A stretch of DNA of 64,000 nucleotides from JACVRW01 sp035650215. GTDB taxonomy: Bacteria; Actinomycetota; Thermoleophilia; Solirubrobacterales; Thermoleophilaceae. Made by a program: the position numbers and the translations under genes. This document shows, piece after piece, positions 51,830 through 60,264 of the stretch. The stretch lies in the NCBI GenBank assembly GCA_035650215.1, contig DASRIC010000004.1:1-64000 (forward strand), read 5' to 3'. Under the pieces are notes generated by a model. It saw only the letters and a program-made list of their open reading frames with translations, was not told where the DNA came from and ran no database searches. Positions within the stretch are counted from its first letter, which is position 1; the number at the start of each line of letters is the position of its first letter.

Positions 51830-52252
51830 TCAGCCGGAGCCGGAGCCGTCGCCGTCGAGCGGGCTATCCCGCACCCCAACGGCTTCGAGGGCTTCGGCGC
51901 GGTCGGCGAAGATTTGGGCGCGGCGGATCTTCCCGTGTTCGAGGTCGTAGACGCCGGCGACCCGCGCGGAGGTCTGGATGCCGTCTCGGCCAGTGGCGGT
52001 GATGACGAAGAAGGCCAGAACCCGCTCCCCTACGGCTCTGACCTCCTCGACTTGGAATTCGCTCGCCTCCGAGAAGCTCCACAGCTCGCGAAAGAAGTCG
52101 CGTATGCCTTGGTGCCCGGTGATCGGCCCTTGGAGTGAGAAGAAGGTAATTAGTTCGATCTGCGGCGAGGCCACTTCCAAGTACGCCTCGACATCGCGAC
52201 GACCGAGCGCCGCGAGTGCCCGCCGTACCACCTCTACGTCCTCCTGCGACAT
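51830..52252 (-). CDS. SnoaL-like domain protein
   Basis: A 140-residue NTF2-fold protein from ATG 52252. It begins MSQEDVEVVRRALAALGRRD and contains ITGHQGIRDFFRELWSFSEA and VAGVYDLEHGKIRRAQIFAD, the usual SnoaL layout. A glycine/serine tail ends the chain. The frame is open further upstream but that part translates the tRNA-derived repeat and is not coding. It ends 13 bases from the convergent SnoaL gene. Confidence 0.78.
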   Translation of the reverse strand: MSQEDVEVVRRALAALGRRDVEAYLEVASPQIELITFFSLQGPITGHQGIRDFFRELWSFSEASEFQVEEVRAVGERVLAFFVITATGRDGIQTSARVAGVYDLEHGKIRRAQIFADRAEALEAVGVRDSPLDGDGSGSG

Positions 52253-52347
52253 TGCCGGGCGAGTATCCCAGTGCATGACTTCGACGGCGACGTGAGCTAC
52301 GACGCGCTCGGCAGCTTGGAGTTTGCGCAGCCGGCGGCGGGGCGTGA

Positions 52348-52389
52348 AGCGGACGACGGGTCTCGAACCCGCGACCTTCGGCTTGGGAA
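52348..52389. repeat. Partial tRNA-Gly copy (distal attachment site)
   Basis: 42 bases identical to the 3' part of tRNA-Gly(CCC) at 53761-53802, in the same orientation, from the discriminator base through the T-arm and up to the anticodon loop. Everything 5' of that in the tRNA is missing here. This is the classical product of integration at a tRNA 3' end. Confidence 0.85.
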
Positions 52390-52520
52390 TTGATCCACGC
52401 AAGGCGCGCAAGACGCCGTTTCGCTCTAGGACGCGGTCTCGTTGTGGCTAGTCGCCTGAGTTTTCCGCGCTTCGGTCCCTCGTCTGGTGCCTGGTCAACC
52501 GGGCACCGTACCCGCGCGGG

Positions 52521-52682
52521 TCAACCCAATATTTGAAGACGTGCGTTGACAGCCGCCAGGGCCCCGTCAAAGGTGTCGCCGAGCTTCGAGAAACGCCGCC
52601 CCAGGTGGGTCTGGTAGTCGTCGAAGACACTGCCGCTAGCGCCCGCAATGTGCCAGACGTCTGCATGGCAGCGAGCGCCACC
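52521..52682 (-). pseudogene. 53-codon coding-like relic
   Basis: Directly after the stop of the secreted protein and in the same frame, 53 codons stay open to TGA 52521. Third positions are mostly G/C and the segment contains HLGRRFSKLGDTFDGALAAV. No start codon is present. The look is that of the C-terminal end of a helical protein, possibly RmuC-like, but that is only a suggestion from memory. Readthrough of the TGA is the alternative. Confidence 0.35.
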
Positions 52683-53222
52683 TCAGAGCCAGCGAGTGCA
52701 GTACGCGTAGGGGCCAAAGGGTCCCCTGCTGTATTGGTCGTAGAAGAGGTACGAGGTCACTCGGTACGAACGCCAGCCGATACGTCGGCCGTCGCGCCAC
52801 CACTCAATCCGTATCGACATACGGTTGTCCTCATTCCAGTTCCGGGTGAACTGAGTGAAACCGCCCCACGTTCTCCACACTCCCTCTTGTACGAGGAGCC
52901 AGGAGCTCCAATTTGAAACCTCGTAGTTGGCACCTGTGTGCGGATTGTTGAGCCAGACTGCGTAGCGGGCGGAGGTGCGGTCGCCACGACGGCTGGTGGT
53001 GTTAGCACCAGTGACAGAGGGCGAGGCGATATTGGACCTCAAGAAACCGTAGAGGCCAGTGCTGCCGTACTTGCAGAGTGCCCCGGGGACGCTGCTGCTT
53101 CCACGCCAACCCTCTCCACCTACGACAAGTGCGGCATGAGCGTCCTCTGAGATAACAGGGACGAATGAGGTGGGGACTACGAGCGCAGCGCAAAGCGCCA
53201 CGCCCAGCTTGATCGTCTTCAT
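52683..53222 (-). CDS. Secreted protein of unknown function (island cargo)
   Basis: A 179-residue exported protein from ATG 53222 with GGAAGGAA upstream. The signal peptide is about 1-31. The mature chain is rich in W, Y, R, N and S (SNWSSWLLVQEGVWRTWGGF, IRIEWWRDGRRIGWRSYRV), suggesting a beta-sandwich with aromatic surface. Two cysteines remain in the mature chain. No homologue recognised. Its codon use differs from the surrounding genes, as expected for acquired DNA. Its function could involve surface binding or toxicity, which I cannot show. Confidence 0.65.
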   Translation of the reverse strand: MKTIKLGVALCAALVVPTSFVPVISEDAHAALVVGGEGWRGSSSVPGALCKYGSTGLYGFLRSNIASPSVTGANTTSRRGDRTSARYAVWLNNPHTGANYEVSNWSSWLLVQEGVWRTWGGFTQFTRNWNEDNRMSIRIEWWRDGRRIGWRSYRVTSYLFYDQYSRGPFGPYAYCTRWL

Positions 53223-53282
53223 GGAGTTCCTTCCCTTCCGAGTCGGCAGGTAAGGAACGGGCTCCAACGCCCCTGTCTGCGC

Positions 53283-53714
53283 CTAACCCAACGAGACTAG
53301 CTCAACTACAGCGTTTCCGCGAGTCTGACAAATCACTAGCCCTCCGCCAACATTCCTCGCCTGACCGGTGCCCACCAAGCGCCTCCATGGTGTGCCTATC
53401 CCGACCACAGTGCAAGCCAAACCCGAGCATACGACTGCCATGTCCCCCCGTTCCTTAGGGCCGTACGAAGTCCTACTCAACTCACAGGCGAATTCGTGCA
53501 AGGGCTCTCGCTGATTCTCGCTAACCCCACGATCGAGCGCGAGGCCGCCAATGGCGGTCACCATGCCCTCACCACGCAACGAAAGCCCTGCAAATCTGAA
53601 GGATCCGAGCCTCACCATGCGTGCATACGAGCAGGCTTCAGCGCTCAGGACGAGGGAGAGCGAGAAAGGTACCCGTAGTGTGTACCCGCTCCTGATGCTC
53701 AGCCATTCTCCCAT
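53283..53714 (-). CDS. Possible 143-residue island protein
   Basis: An open frame from ATG 53714 to TAG 53283, in the island only. The end part contains MAVVCSGLACTVVGIGTPWR and GGGLVICQTRGNAVVELVSL, with three cysteines and glycine-rich turns. Codon bias is weak and internal ATGs at 53615 and 53564 could also serve. No family recognised. It could be a real island gene, or chance in a lower-GC region. Confidence 0.3.
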   Translation of the reverse strand: MGEWLSIRSGYTLRVPFSLSLVLSAEACSYARMVRLGSFRFAGLSLRGEGMVTAIGGLALDRGVSENQREPLHEFACELSRTSYGPKERGDMAVVCSGLACTVVGIGTPWRRLVGTGQARNVGGGLVICQTRGNAVVELVSLG

Positions 53715-53760
53715 GGGGGAACGGACTCAGAAAGTGGCGGTTTGCAGGGAGATCGTGAGG

Positions 53761-53833
53761 AGCGGACGACGGGTCTCGAACCCGCGACCTTCGGCTTGGG
53801 AAGCCGACGCTCTACCAACTGAGCTACGTCCGC
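53761..53833 (-). tRNA. tRNA-Gly (anticodon CCC)
   Basis: On the minus strand acceptor GCGGACG pairs with CGTCCGC, D-arm is TAGCTCAGTTGGTAGAGCG, anticodon stem TCGGC/GCCGA holds loop TTCCCAA with anticodon CCC, and T-arm CGGGTTCGAGACCCG is complete. CCA is not encoded. Its 3' 42 bases are duplicated at 52348, so this is the intact, functional copy next to the island. It reads GGG. Confidence 0.95.
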
Positions 53834-53935
53834 GAAGTGGGGCGAGTTTAGCTCGCACGGCCCGGACGCCCGGCGCGATTCTGCCGTCGGGAGCGCGGTG
53901 CGCGCCGCCGCCCGACTTCTATGGTTCGAAGCCCC

Positions 53936-54487
53936 ATGCGCCGGCTCCTCTCACCCGTCGCGATCGCGGTCCTGTGCGCCGGTGCGGCGCTCGTCGCGCT
54001 GCTCGCCTACGGCCTCGCTCAGAACGAGGCGGATCGGGGCATCGAGGAGCGGCTGGCGGCCGGGGAGCGGGAGGAGGCGCCCGGGTTCGAGCTGCCCGCG
54101 CTGGATGGTGACGGGGTGGGTCGGCTCGCCGACTACCGGGGGCAGGTCGTGGTGCTCAACTTCTGGGCGTCGTGGTGCGAGCCGTGCCGGGCCGAGTCGC
54201 CGCTGCTCGACCGCTGGCAGCGCCGGATCGAGCAGGGTGGCGGGACGGTGCTCGGCATCGACGCCCTCGACGTGACCGGCGACGCGGAGGACTTCATCCG
54301 CGAGTACGGACTGAGCTACCCGATGCTGAAGGACAGGGAGGGGGAGACGATGGCCGACTACGGCGTCGTCCAGCTCCCGGAGACCTTCGTGATCGACCCG
54401 CGGGGCCGCATCGCGGCCGTGCGGCGCGGTCCGGTGGACAGGGCCTTCATGGAAACCCACGTGACCCCGCTCCTGGAGGGCGCGTGA
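53936..54487 (+). CDS. Thiol-disulfide oxidoreductase ResA/CcmG-like
   Basis: A 183-residue protein from ATG 53936. A single N-terminal helix (about 8-28) holds a periplasmic thioredoxin fold with the redox pair C81-EP-C84 in LNFWASWCEPCRAESP. The cis-proline is in LPETFVID. It reduces the CXXCH cysteines of apocytochrome c so haem can attach. CcmH and CcdA follow in coupled order, giving the thiol branch of cytochrome c maturation. Confidence 0.92.
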   Translation: MRRLLSPVAIAVLCAGAALVALLAYGLAQNEADRGIEERLAAGEREEAPGFELPALDGDGVGRLADYRGQVVVLNFWASWCEPCRAESPLLDRWQRRIEQGGGTVLGIDALDVTGDAEDFIREYGLSYPMLKDREGETMADYGVVQLPETFVIDPRGRIAAVRRGPVDRAFMETHVTPLLEGA

Positions 54488-54969
54488 GGCGGCGGCTCGC
54501 GGCGGCCGCGACGGCCGCCGCCCTGCTGGCCCTCGCCCTGCCCACGGCAGTCACCGCCGCCTGCCCCAAGACCACCCTCGGCGACATCGAGGACGAGGTG
54601 ATGTGCCCGGTCTGCGGCACCCCGCTCGGGCTCGCCACGGAGGCGCCGCAGGCCCAGCGCGAGCGCGCCTACATCGAGGAGCTGATCGCCGACTGCCGCT
54701 CGAAGGAGGAGATCAAGACAGCGCTCGTGGCCCAGTTCGGCGACGGCGTGCTCGCGCTGCCCGGCGACGAGGGCGGTGAAGACGAGCTGGCCGACGTGCT
54801 CGTCTACCTGATCCCGGCCCTGGCGCTGCTGGCCGCCGCCGGCGGCATCGCGTTCGCACTCGCCCGCTGGCGACGCGGCCGCGAGAACGAGGGCGAGGAG
54901 CAGCAAGGGGTGCCGGAGGCCGCATCGAACTCCCGCCTCGACGCAGACCTCGGCAGGTACGACCTGTGA
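54484..54969 (+). CDS. ccmH: CcmH-like cytochrome c maturation protein
   Basis: A 161-residue protein from GTG 54484, overlapping the ResA-like stop (GTGA). Signal (about 1-27), then the CcmH redox pair C41-PV-C44 in EVMCPVCGTPL, here without the canonical LRC-x-x-C-QN context but in the right place. AQRERAYIEELIADCRSKEEI is diagnostic. A C-terminal helix (about 104-126) anchors it. It presents reduced apocytochrome to CcmF. Confidence 0.88.
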   Translation: MRRRLAAAATAAALLALALPTAVTAACPKTTLGDIEDEVMCPVCGTPLGLATEAPQAQRERAYIEELIADCRSKEEIKTALVAQFGDGVLALPGDEGGEDELADVLVYLIPALALLAAAGGIAFALARWRRGRENEGEEQQGVPEAASNSRLDADLGRYDL

Positions 54970-55715
54970 TCGCCCAGGACGCCGTCGACACCACCGTCGT
55001 TGCCGCCTTCGCCGTCGGCTTCATCTCCTTCATCTCCCCCTGCGTGCTGCCGCTCGTGCCGGGCTACCTGTCGACGGTGAGCGGGGTGTCGTTTGCCGAC
55101 ATCCAGGAGGGCCAGGGCCGCTGGCAGGTGCTCGGCCCGGCGGTGCTGTTCTGCCTCGCCTTCACGGCGATGTTCGTGGCCCTCGGGATGACCGCCACCG
55201 GGCTCGGCCAGACGCTCCAGGACAACCGCCAGCTCCTGCGGCAGATTTCGGGCATCGTGATCGCGCTGCTCGGGGTGCTGTTCATCGCGATGCTGTTCGT
55301 GCCGAAGCTGAACAGGGAGTGGCGCCCGGAGCAGCTCATGAAGCGCGCCCACACCGGCGGCCCGATCGTGGCCGGGGTCGCCTTCGCGGTGGCCTGGCTG
55401 CCCTGCACCGGGCCGACGCTGGGGGCGATCCTGACCGCGGCGTCCACGGAGTCGACCGTCGGCGAGGGCGGCGTGCTACTCGCTTTCTACGCCCTCGGGC
55501 TGGCGGTGCCGTTCATCCTGAGCGCGCTGGCGTTCACCACTTTCGCGGGGGTGTTCCGCTTCTTCCGCGACCACTACACGGCCATCACCCTGGTGTCCGG
55601 CGTGATCCTGATCGTGATGGGCGTGCTGCTCTACCAGAACGAGCTCACGCGCCTGAACTCCGAGGCGCTCAGCCTGATGGACGACCTCGGCGTCAACTTC
55701 TTCAGCGAGATCTGA
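54966..55715 (+). CDS. ccdA: CcdA/DsbD-like membrane thiol transporter
   Basis: A 249-residue protein from GTG 54966, overlapping the ccmH stop. Six membrane helices are visible with the paired redox cysteines C26 in FISPCVLPLVPGY and the one in VAWLPCTGPTLG. It passes reducing power from cytosolic thioredoxin to the ResA/CcmG-like protein. Its last 14 bases overlap the 3' end of the convergent MFS gene. Confidence 0.93.
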   Translation: MIAQDAVDTTVVAAFAVGFISFISPCVLPLVPGYLSTVSGVSFADIQEGQGRWQVLGPAVLFCLAFTAMFVALGMTATGLGQTLQDNRQLLRQISGIVIALLGVLFIAMLFVPKLNREWRPEQLMKRAHTGGPIVAGVAFAVAWLPCTGPTLGAILTAASTESTVGEGGVLLAFYALGLAVPFILSALAFTTFAGVFRFFRDHYTAITLVSGVILIVMGVLLYQNELTRLNSEALSLMDDLGVNFFSEI

Positions 55716-56835
55716 CCGGCGCCCGCAGCGCGCCCGCCAGGAGCGCGGCCACACAGCAGAGCACCGCAACCAGAGCGAGGCCCGCCCGCAACCCCGCGAC
55801 CTCCGCCAGGCCACCGACCGCGGGCGGACCGGCGAGGAAGCCGCAGTAGCCGATCGCTGAGACGGCCGACACGGACGGCCCGGCGAGCTCCCCGCGCTCG
55901 GCAGCCGCCCGCACCGCCAGCGGGAACAGGGCGGCGAGGCCGACGCCGGCTGCGGCGAAGCCCGCGATCGCCCCGGCGGGCAACGGCGACGCGATGGCCA
56001 GCCCGATCCCCACGGCGGCGAGGCCCGCGCCGGCCCGCGCCAGGAGCACGGCACCGAACGCGGTCGTGAGTCGGTCACCGGCCAGTCGGCTGACGCCCAT
56101 CGCGAGCGAGAACGCGGCGAGGCCGGCGGCGGCGAGCCCCTCGCTCGCGTCGAGATCGTCGTCGAGGTAGACCGTCGTCCAGTCGTTCACGGCGCCCTCC
56201 GAGAGCAGCACGCAGAACGCGAACGCCCCCACGACCAGGAGCGGTCTCGTGGGACGGACGAACCTCGGGCCGTCGGGAGCGGCGTCCGCGGAGGGCGGAA
56301 GCAGGAACCGCACCGAGGTCAGGGCGACGACCATGCCGAAGCCCGACACCGCCACGAGGTGCGGCACCACGCCCACCCCCGCCGCGGCGATCAGGCCGCC
56401 GGCCGCGGCGCCGGCGAGCGCGCCGAACGAGAAGAAGGCGTGGAGCGAGGACAGCACCGGCCGCTGGAGCCCACGCTCGACCGTGATCCCGTGGACGTTC
56501 ATCGCCACGTCGAGCGCGCCGTTCGCGAGGCCCACCAGCAGGAACGACCCGGCGAGCGCGAGGAACGACTCCGAGAGCGCAACCGGCACCAGCCCGACCG
56601 CGTAGCAGAGCGCTCCCGCGAGCACGAGCGGCCTGCTGCCGGCGCGCGCGACGAGCGGCCCGGTGGCCACCTGGCTCACGAGCAGTCCGACCATCGAGCA
56701 GAGCAGCGCCGCGCCGAGCGCTCCGGCGCCCAGTCCCGCGCGGTCCTTGATCGCGGGCAGGCGCGAGAAGATCGACGCGAACAGCACCCCGTTGAGGGCG
56801 AAGACCACCGTGATCGCGACGCGGGCTCGGGTCAC
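55702..56835 (-). CDS. MFS transporter
   Basis: A 377-residue protein with about eleven or twelve helices. The loop 2-3 pattern near residue 60 (VARAGSRPL) and the internal GVGVVPHLVAVSGFG match small MFS exporters of the sugar/fucose-like type. Many alanine and glycine residues are typical of the genome. No substrate clue. It is the second-last gene on the minus strand before the secreted hydrolase. Confidence 0.85.
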   Translation of the reverse strand: MTRARVAITVVFALNGVLFASIFSRLPAIKDRAGLGAGALGAALLCSMVGLLVSQVATGPLVARAGSRPLVLAGALCYAVGLVPVALSESFLALAGSFLLVGLANGALDVAMNVHGITVERGLQRPVLSSLHAFFSFGALAGAAAGGLIAAAGVGVVPHLVAVSGFGMVVALTSVRFLLPPSADAAPDGPRFVRPTRPLLVVGAFAFCVLLSEGAVNDWTTVYLDDDLDASEGLAAAGLAAFSLAMGVSRLAGDRLTTAFGAVLLARAGAGLAAVGIGLAIASPLPAGAIAGFAAAGVGLAALFPLAVRAAAERGELAGPSVSAVSAIGYCGFLAGPPAVGGLAEVAGLRAGLALVAVLCCVAALLAGALRAPVRSR

Positions 56836-56880
56836 CCTGAAAAGGTTCCCGGCCGTCCGAGCCCCGAACCCGGGCCTCGC

Positions 56881-58194
56881 TCAGCGCACGATGCGCTTCA
56901 GGAACGGAACGACCGTCTGGAGGAAGCGGTTCGTGTCCGGCGCGGCCGAGACCGGATCGAGATGGCTCGCGTTCGGGTCGGCGACGATCCGCGGCCGCCG
57001 GATCCGCGAGCGGCTTGCGAGCGAGCGCGCTCCCCGCTCCACCCTTCCGTTCGTGAGGTCGGTTCCGTAGGCGTAGAGCGGAACGTCGATCTCGCGAGCG
57101 TGGAACGGTCGCAGCCCGAGCCGGCGCGTGATCGCCGTCGGGCGCAGCGGGCTCATCGCGTTCACGTCGAGGCGCAGCCGCTTCGAGAAGTACCACTGGG
57201 TCGCGTTCGGGCGGTTTGCCGCATAGGCCTTGGCAAAGCGCGCGATCGGCGTGAGCTCCCGGTCCTGCCAGCCGCGCGGGTCGCCGCTCGGCGCCAGGCC
57301 TCCCGCGCGGATGTGAATCAGCCCGAGCGACCGTGGCGAGGTGGTCTCGTCGAACGCGTAGCCGAGCAGCGCCTCGTTCGTCGCGGGCACCCGCGGCTTG
57401 AACCGCGCGGGGACCAGTGGATTGGCCTGCAGCGAGGAGGGCGCGTCCGGCTGCTTCGCCGCCCACAGCGCTCCGACCTGCGCGAAGATCCCGGAGATCT
57501 CGGGGATGCCGAACCCGATCAGGTCGTCGAACACCTCGCCCCTGCGGATCTTGGCCAGCGTCTTCTCCGCGCCCCTGGGGCTGGCACTGCGAAAGCTGCC
57601 GCGGAGGCCGCCGTCGATCAGCACCAGGCCGTCGACGTCGCGGAAGCCGGCGCGGCGGCCGAAGCCCCAGGACGCGTATGCCACCGCGGTGGAGGCGCCG
57701 AGCGAGTGGCCGCCCAGGATCACCCTGCGCCGTCCGCCGGCGCGGGCGGCGAGCACCACCCGGCGAAGGTCCCCCAGTGCCACCCCGAGCCCCCAGCGAC
57801 CGACGAACGGCACGTCCTCACCGCGCACGCGCTTGTAGCGGAAGCCGAGGTAGTAGTCCTCCGCCGCCTGCGGGTCGCCGCTCGCGAAGCCGCTCGTGTC
57901 CTCGAACGCCTGCTCGCGCCGGTCGACGGTCCAAACGGCCATGCCCGGCACGCGCGCGACGATGTCGCGCGCCACCGGCGAGATGCCGCCGGCGCCGCCG
58001 ATGAAGCCGGGCACGAGCACGAGCACGGTGCGAGGCCTGCGCGGGCCGATCTTCTGCACGAAGACGCGGTCGTACTTGGCCGGGCCGGCCGCGGCGCTCG
58101 TCCCTGTCATCGGCCCGTACGACTCGGCGGACGCGGCGGGCGCGGCGCACGAGAGCAGGCCGAGGAGCGCGAGCAGTGCGATACGACGGGCCAC
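56881..58194 (-). CDS. Secreted alpha/beta hydrolase
   Basis: A 437-residue exported protein. The signal peptide ends ASAES near residue 24. The hydrolase fold has VLVPGFIGGAGGI as oxyanion region, nucleophile elbow ILGGHSLGASTAVAYASW and a late histidine in DPNASHLDPV. The large insert between about 210 and 330 forms a cap. It could be an esterase or lipase acting outside the membrane. No lipid-binding domain is attached. Confidence 0.8.
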   Translation of the reverse strand: MARRIALLALLGLLSCAAPAASAESYGPMTGTSAAAGPAKYDRVFVQKIGPRRPRTVLVLVPGFIGGAGGISPVARDIVARVPGMAVWTVDRREQAFEDTSGFASGDPQAAEDYYLGFRYKRVRGEDVPFVGRWGLGVALGDLRRVVLAARAGGRRRVILGGHSLGASTAVAYASWGFGRRAGFRDVDGLVLIDGGLRGSFRSASPRGAEKTLAKIRRGEVFDDLIGFGIPEISGIFAQVGALWAAKQPDAPSSLQANPLVPARFKPRVPATNEALLGYAFDETTSPRSLGLIHIRAGGLAPSGDPRGWQDRELTPIARFAKAYAANRPNATQWYFSKRLRLDVNAMSPLRPTAITRRLGLRPFHAREIDVPLYAYGTDLTNGRVERGARSLASRSRIRRPRIVADPNASHLDPVSAAPDTNRFLQTVVPFLKRIVR

Positions 58195-58218
58195 GGGGCG
58201 GCGCAGACTAGCTGAGCG

Positions 58219-59826
58219 CTACATCGACTCCGGCGCCTCGACCCCGAGGAGATCGAGCGCCTGCGACAGCACCCGCTGGGTGGCCACGCACGCGGCGATC
58301 CGCACGTCCTCGTCGCCGCCCTCCTCGGCCGCCCCCACCACCCGGCAGTCGCGGTAGAAGGCCGAGAAGTCCTGCGCGGTCTCGGTGGCGTAGGTGGTCA
58401 TTCGGTGCGGCGCCCGGCGCTCGGCGGCGTCGCGGATGTCGCCGGGCAGCTCCAGCAGCCGCTTGACGAGCGCCCGCGCCGACGGGTGGAAGCGCTCGTG
58501 GCTCGCGCGCAGGTCGGCCGCCAGCGCCGCCTCGACGCGCTCCTCACCCGCCTTGCGAAGGATCGAGGCGATCCGGGCGTGCGCGTACTGCACGTAGTAG
58601 ACCGGGTTGTCCTGCGACTCGGTGCGGGCCAGCTCGAGGTCGAGGTCGAGCGTGGTGTCGTGGTTGCGCTGGGTGAGGAACCAGCGCGCAGCGTCGACGC
58701 CGATGTCGTCGAGCAGATCGTCGAGCGTGGCGATCGTGCCCGCGCGCTTGGACATCTGAACGCGCTCGCCGCCCTCGGTGAGGTTCACTAGCTGCATGAT
58801 CAAGAGCTCGAGCCGCTCGCGCTCGGCCCCGAGCGCCTCCCAGGCGGCCCACAGCCGCGCCATGTAGCCGTGATGGTCCGCGCCCCAGATGTCGATCATG
58901 TGGTCGTAGCCGCGCCCGAGCTTGTCGAGGTGGTAGGCGATGTCGGGCGCGAAGTAGGTCCACTCGCCGTCGGAGCGGCGTAGCACGCGGTCCTTGTCGT
59001 CGCCGTGCCTGGTGGTGCGCAGCCAGAGCGCGCCCTCGCTCGAGTAGACCCCGTCGAGCCGCTCGAGCGCCGCCTCGATCTCGTCCGCGTGGAGGGTGTG
59101 CTCGAAGAAGTAGGTGTCCATGTGCACCCGGAAGCGGTCGAGCGAGACGCGCACGTCGTCGACCATCAGCTCGACCCCCCGGAGCGCCAGCTCGTCGGCG
59201 TCGAGCTGCGCGGCTCCGTCGATCCGCCCGGCCACCGCCGTCACGTAGTCGCCGCGGTAGCCGTCCTCCGGCGGCTCCTCGCCGCGCGCGCGCGCCAGGA
59301 TCGACTCGCCGAAGCGGCGCACCTGGGTGCCGGCGTCGTTCACGTAGTACTCGCGGTCCACGTCGTAGCCGGCGCGCTCGAGCACCCGGCAGAGCGCGTC
59401 GCCGTAGGCGGCGTGGCGGGCGGATGCGATCGTGATCGGGCCGGTGGGGTTCGCGCTCACGAACTCGACGTTCACCCGCTCGCCGGCGCTCGAGGCGCCG
59501 TAGTCCGCTCCCGCCTCGAGCACGCCCGCGAGCGCGTCGAGGTACCAGCGGTCGGACATGAACAGGTTGAGGAAACCCGGGCCCGCCACCTCCACCTTCG
59601 CCACCGTCTCGCCGAGCCGCTCGCCGAGCACGTCTCCGAGCCGCTCGGCGATCGCGCGCGGCGGCTCCCCGAGCGTGGGCGCGAGCAGCATCGCCGCGTT
59701 GGTCGAGTAGTCGCCGAAGCCCGCCTGCTTGGGGCGGTCGAGCTTGGGCGGCGCCACCCGGCCGTCGCTGGCGAGCGACGAGGCGGTCTGCGCGACCGCG
59801 TCCTTGAGGTTGGCGACTGGGTCCAT
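58219..59826 (-). CDS. argS: Arginyl-tRNA synthetase with non-canonical HIGH motif
   Basis: A 535-residue class I synthetase of near-usual length. The anticodon-binding DALR domain is at the C-terminus, from about residue 430. The ATP motif KMSKS is present as QMSKRAG. The other signature, HxGH in PTGPLHVGHAR of most enzymes, reads PTGPITIASAR here (T132-I-A-S135), so both histidines are absent. The Add1 N-domain and insertion loops are intact. No other argS is in the window, so it may be the only one. Confidence 0.93.
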   Translation of the reverse strand: MDPVANLKDAVAQTASSLASDGRVAPPKLDRPKQAGFGDYSTNAAMLLAPTLGEPPRAIAERLGDVLGERLGETVAKVEVAGPGFLNLFMSDRWYLDALAGVLEAGADYGASSAGERVNVEFVSANPTGPITIASARHAAYGDALCRVLERAGYDVDREYYVNDAGTQVRRFGESILARARGEEPPEDGYRGDYVTAVAGRIDGAAQLDADELALRGVELMVDDVRVSLDRFRVHMDTYFFEHTLHADEIEAALERLDGVYSSEGALWLRTTRHGDDKDRVLRRSDGEWTYFAPDIAYHLDKLGRGYDHMIDIWGADHHGYMARLWAAWEALGAERERLELLIMQLVNLTEGGERVQMSKRAGTIATLDDLLDDIGVDAARWFLTQRNHDTTLDLDLELARTESQDNPVYYVQYAHARIASILRKAGEERVEAALAADLRASHERFHPSARALVKRLLELPGDIRDAAERRAPHRMTTYATETAQDFSAFYRDCRVVGAAEEGGDEDVRIAACVATQRVLSQALDLLGVEAPESM

Positions 59827-59836
59827 GAGTGGGGAA

Positions 59837-60241
59837 CTAATAGTGGTAGGGCTCGCGAGCGAGGATCTTGTGCGCCCGGTAGAGCTGCTCCAGCAGCACC
59901 ACGCGCGCCAGCTGGTGGGGCAGGGTCATCGGCCCGAGCGACAGCCGCATGTCGGCATCGAGCTCGAGGCCCTTCGGGCCGCCGATCACGAAGCAGATGT
60001 CGCGCCCACCCAGGCGCCGCTCCTCCAGCCAGTCGCTGAACGCCAGCGAATCGAGCTCGACCCCGTCGCTCGCCAGCAGCACCGTGAACGCGCGCTCCGG
60101 CACGCGCGGCGGCACCTTCTCGTCCTCGCGCACCTCGACGACCTCGACCCGGGCGTGGCCGGCGAGGAGCTTGCGGTAGTGCTCGACGTCGTCCTGGTAG
60201 GGCGGGCGCAGCCGCCCGACGGCGATGACCGAGATGCGCAT
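59837..60241 (-). CDS. rlmH: 23S rRNA (pseudouridine-1915-N3)-methyltransferase RlmH
   Basis: A 134-residue SPOUT methyltransferase, slightly shorter than E. coli RlmH (155). FVIGGPKGL near 85 is the SAM knot, and LPHQLARVVLLEQLYRAHKI and EPYHY at the C-terminus are the substrate-binding hallmarks. It methylates pseudouridine 1915 in helix 69 of 23S rRNA. It sits just upstream of argS (10-base gap), so both serve translation. Confidence 0.95.
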   Translation of the reverse strand: MRISVIAVGRLRPPYQDDVEHYRKLLAGHARVEVVEVREDEKVPPRVPERAFTVLLASDGVELDSLAFSDWLEERRLGGRDICFVIGGPKGLELDADMRLSLGPMTLPHQLARVVLLEQLYRAHKILAREPYHY

Positions 60242-60264
60242 GGGGCGGGTGCGATACTACGCGC

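Larger units (their letters stand above)
52390..53760. mobile_element. Mini genomic island at tRNA-Gly(CCC)
   Basis: The 1.37 kb between the two 42-bp repeats has visibly lower G+C and mixed codon use compared with the flanks. It carries one credible secreted-protein gene, a coding-like relic and a possible second gene. No integrase, relaxase or transposase is visible. It is therefore either a remnant of a larger integrative element or a passive cassette moved in trans. The rest of the window shows no other such boundary. Confidence 0.7.

Noticed and set aside
52253..52347. N-terminal extension of the SnoaL-like gene into the tRNA-derived repeat
   Set aside because: The extra residues simply translate the tRNA copy, and the family start MSQEDVEVV lies at 52252.
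52683..52685. Selenocysteine or programmed readthrough of the TGA ending the island protein
   Set aside because: No SECIS-like hairpin noticed immediately after the TGA, and the following codons look like a relic of another protein.
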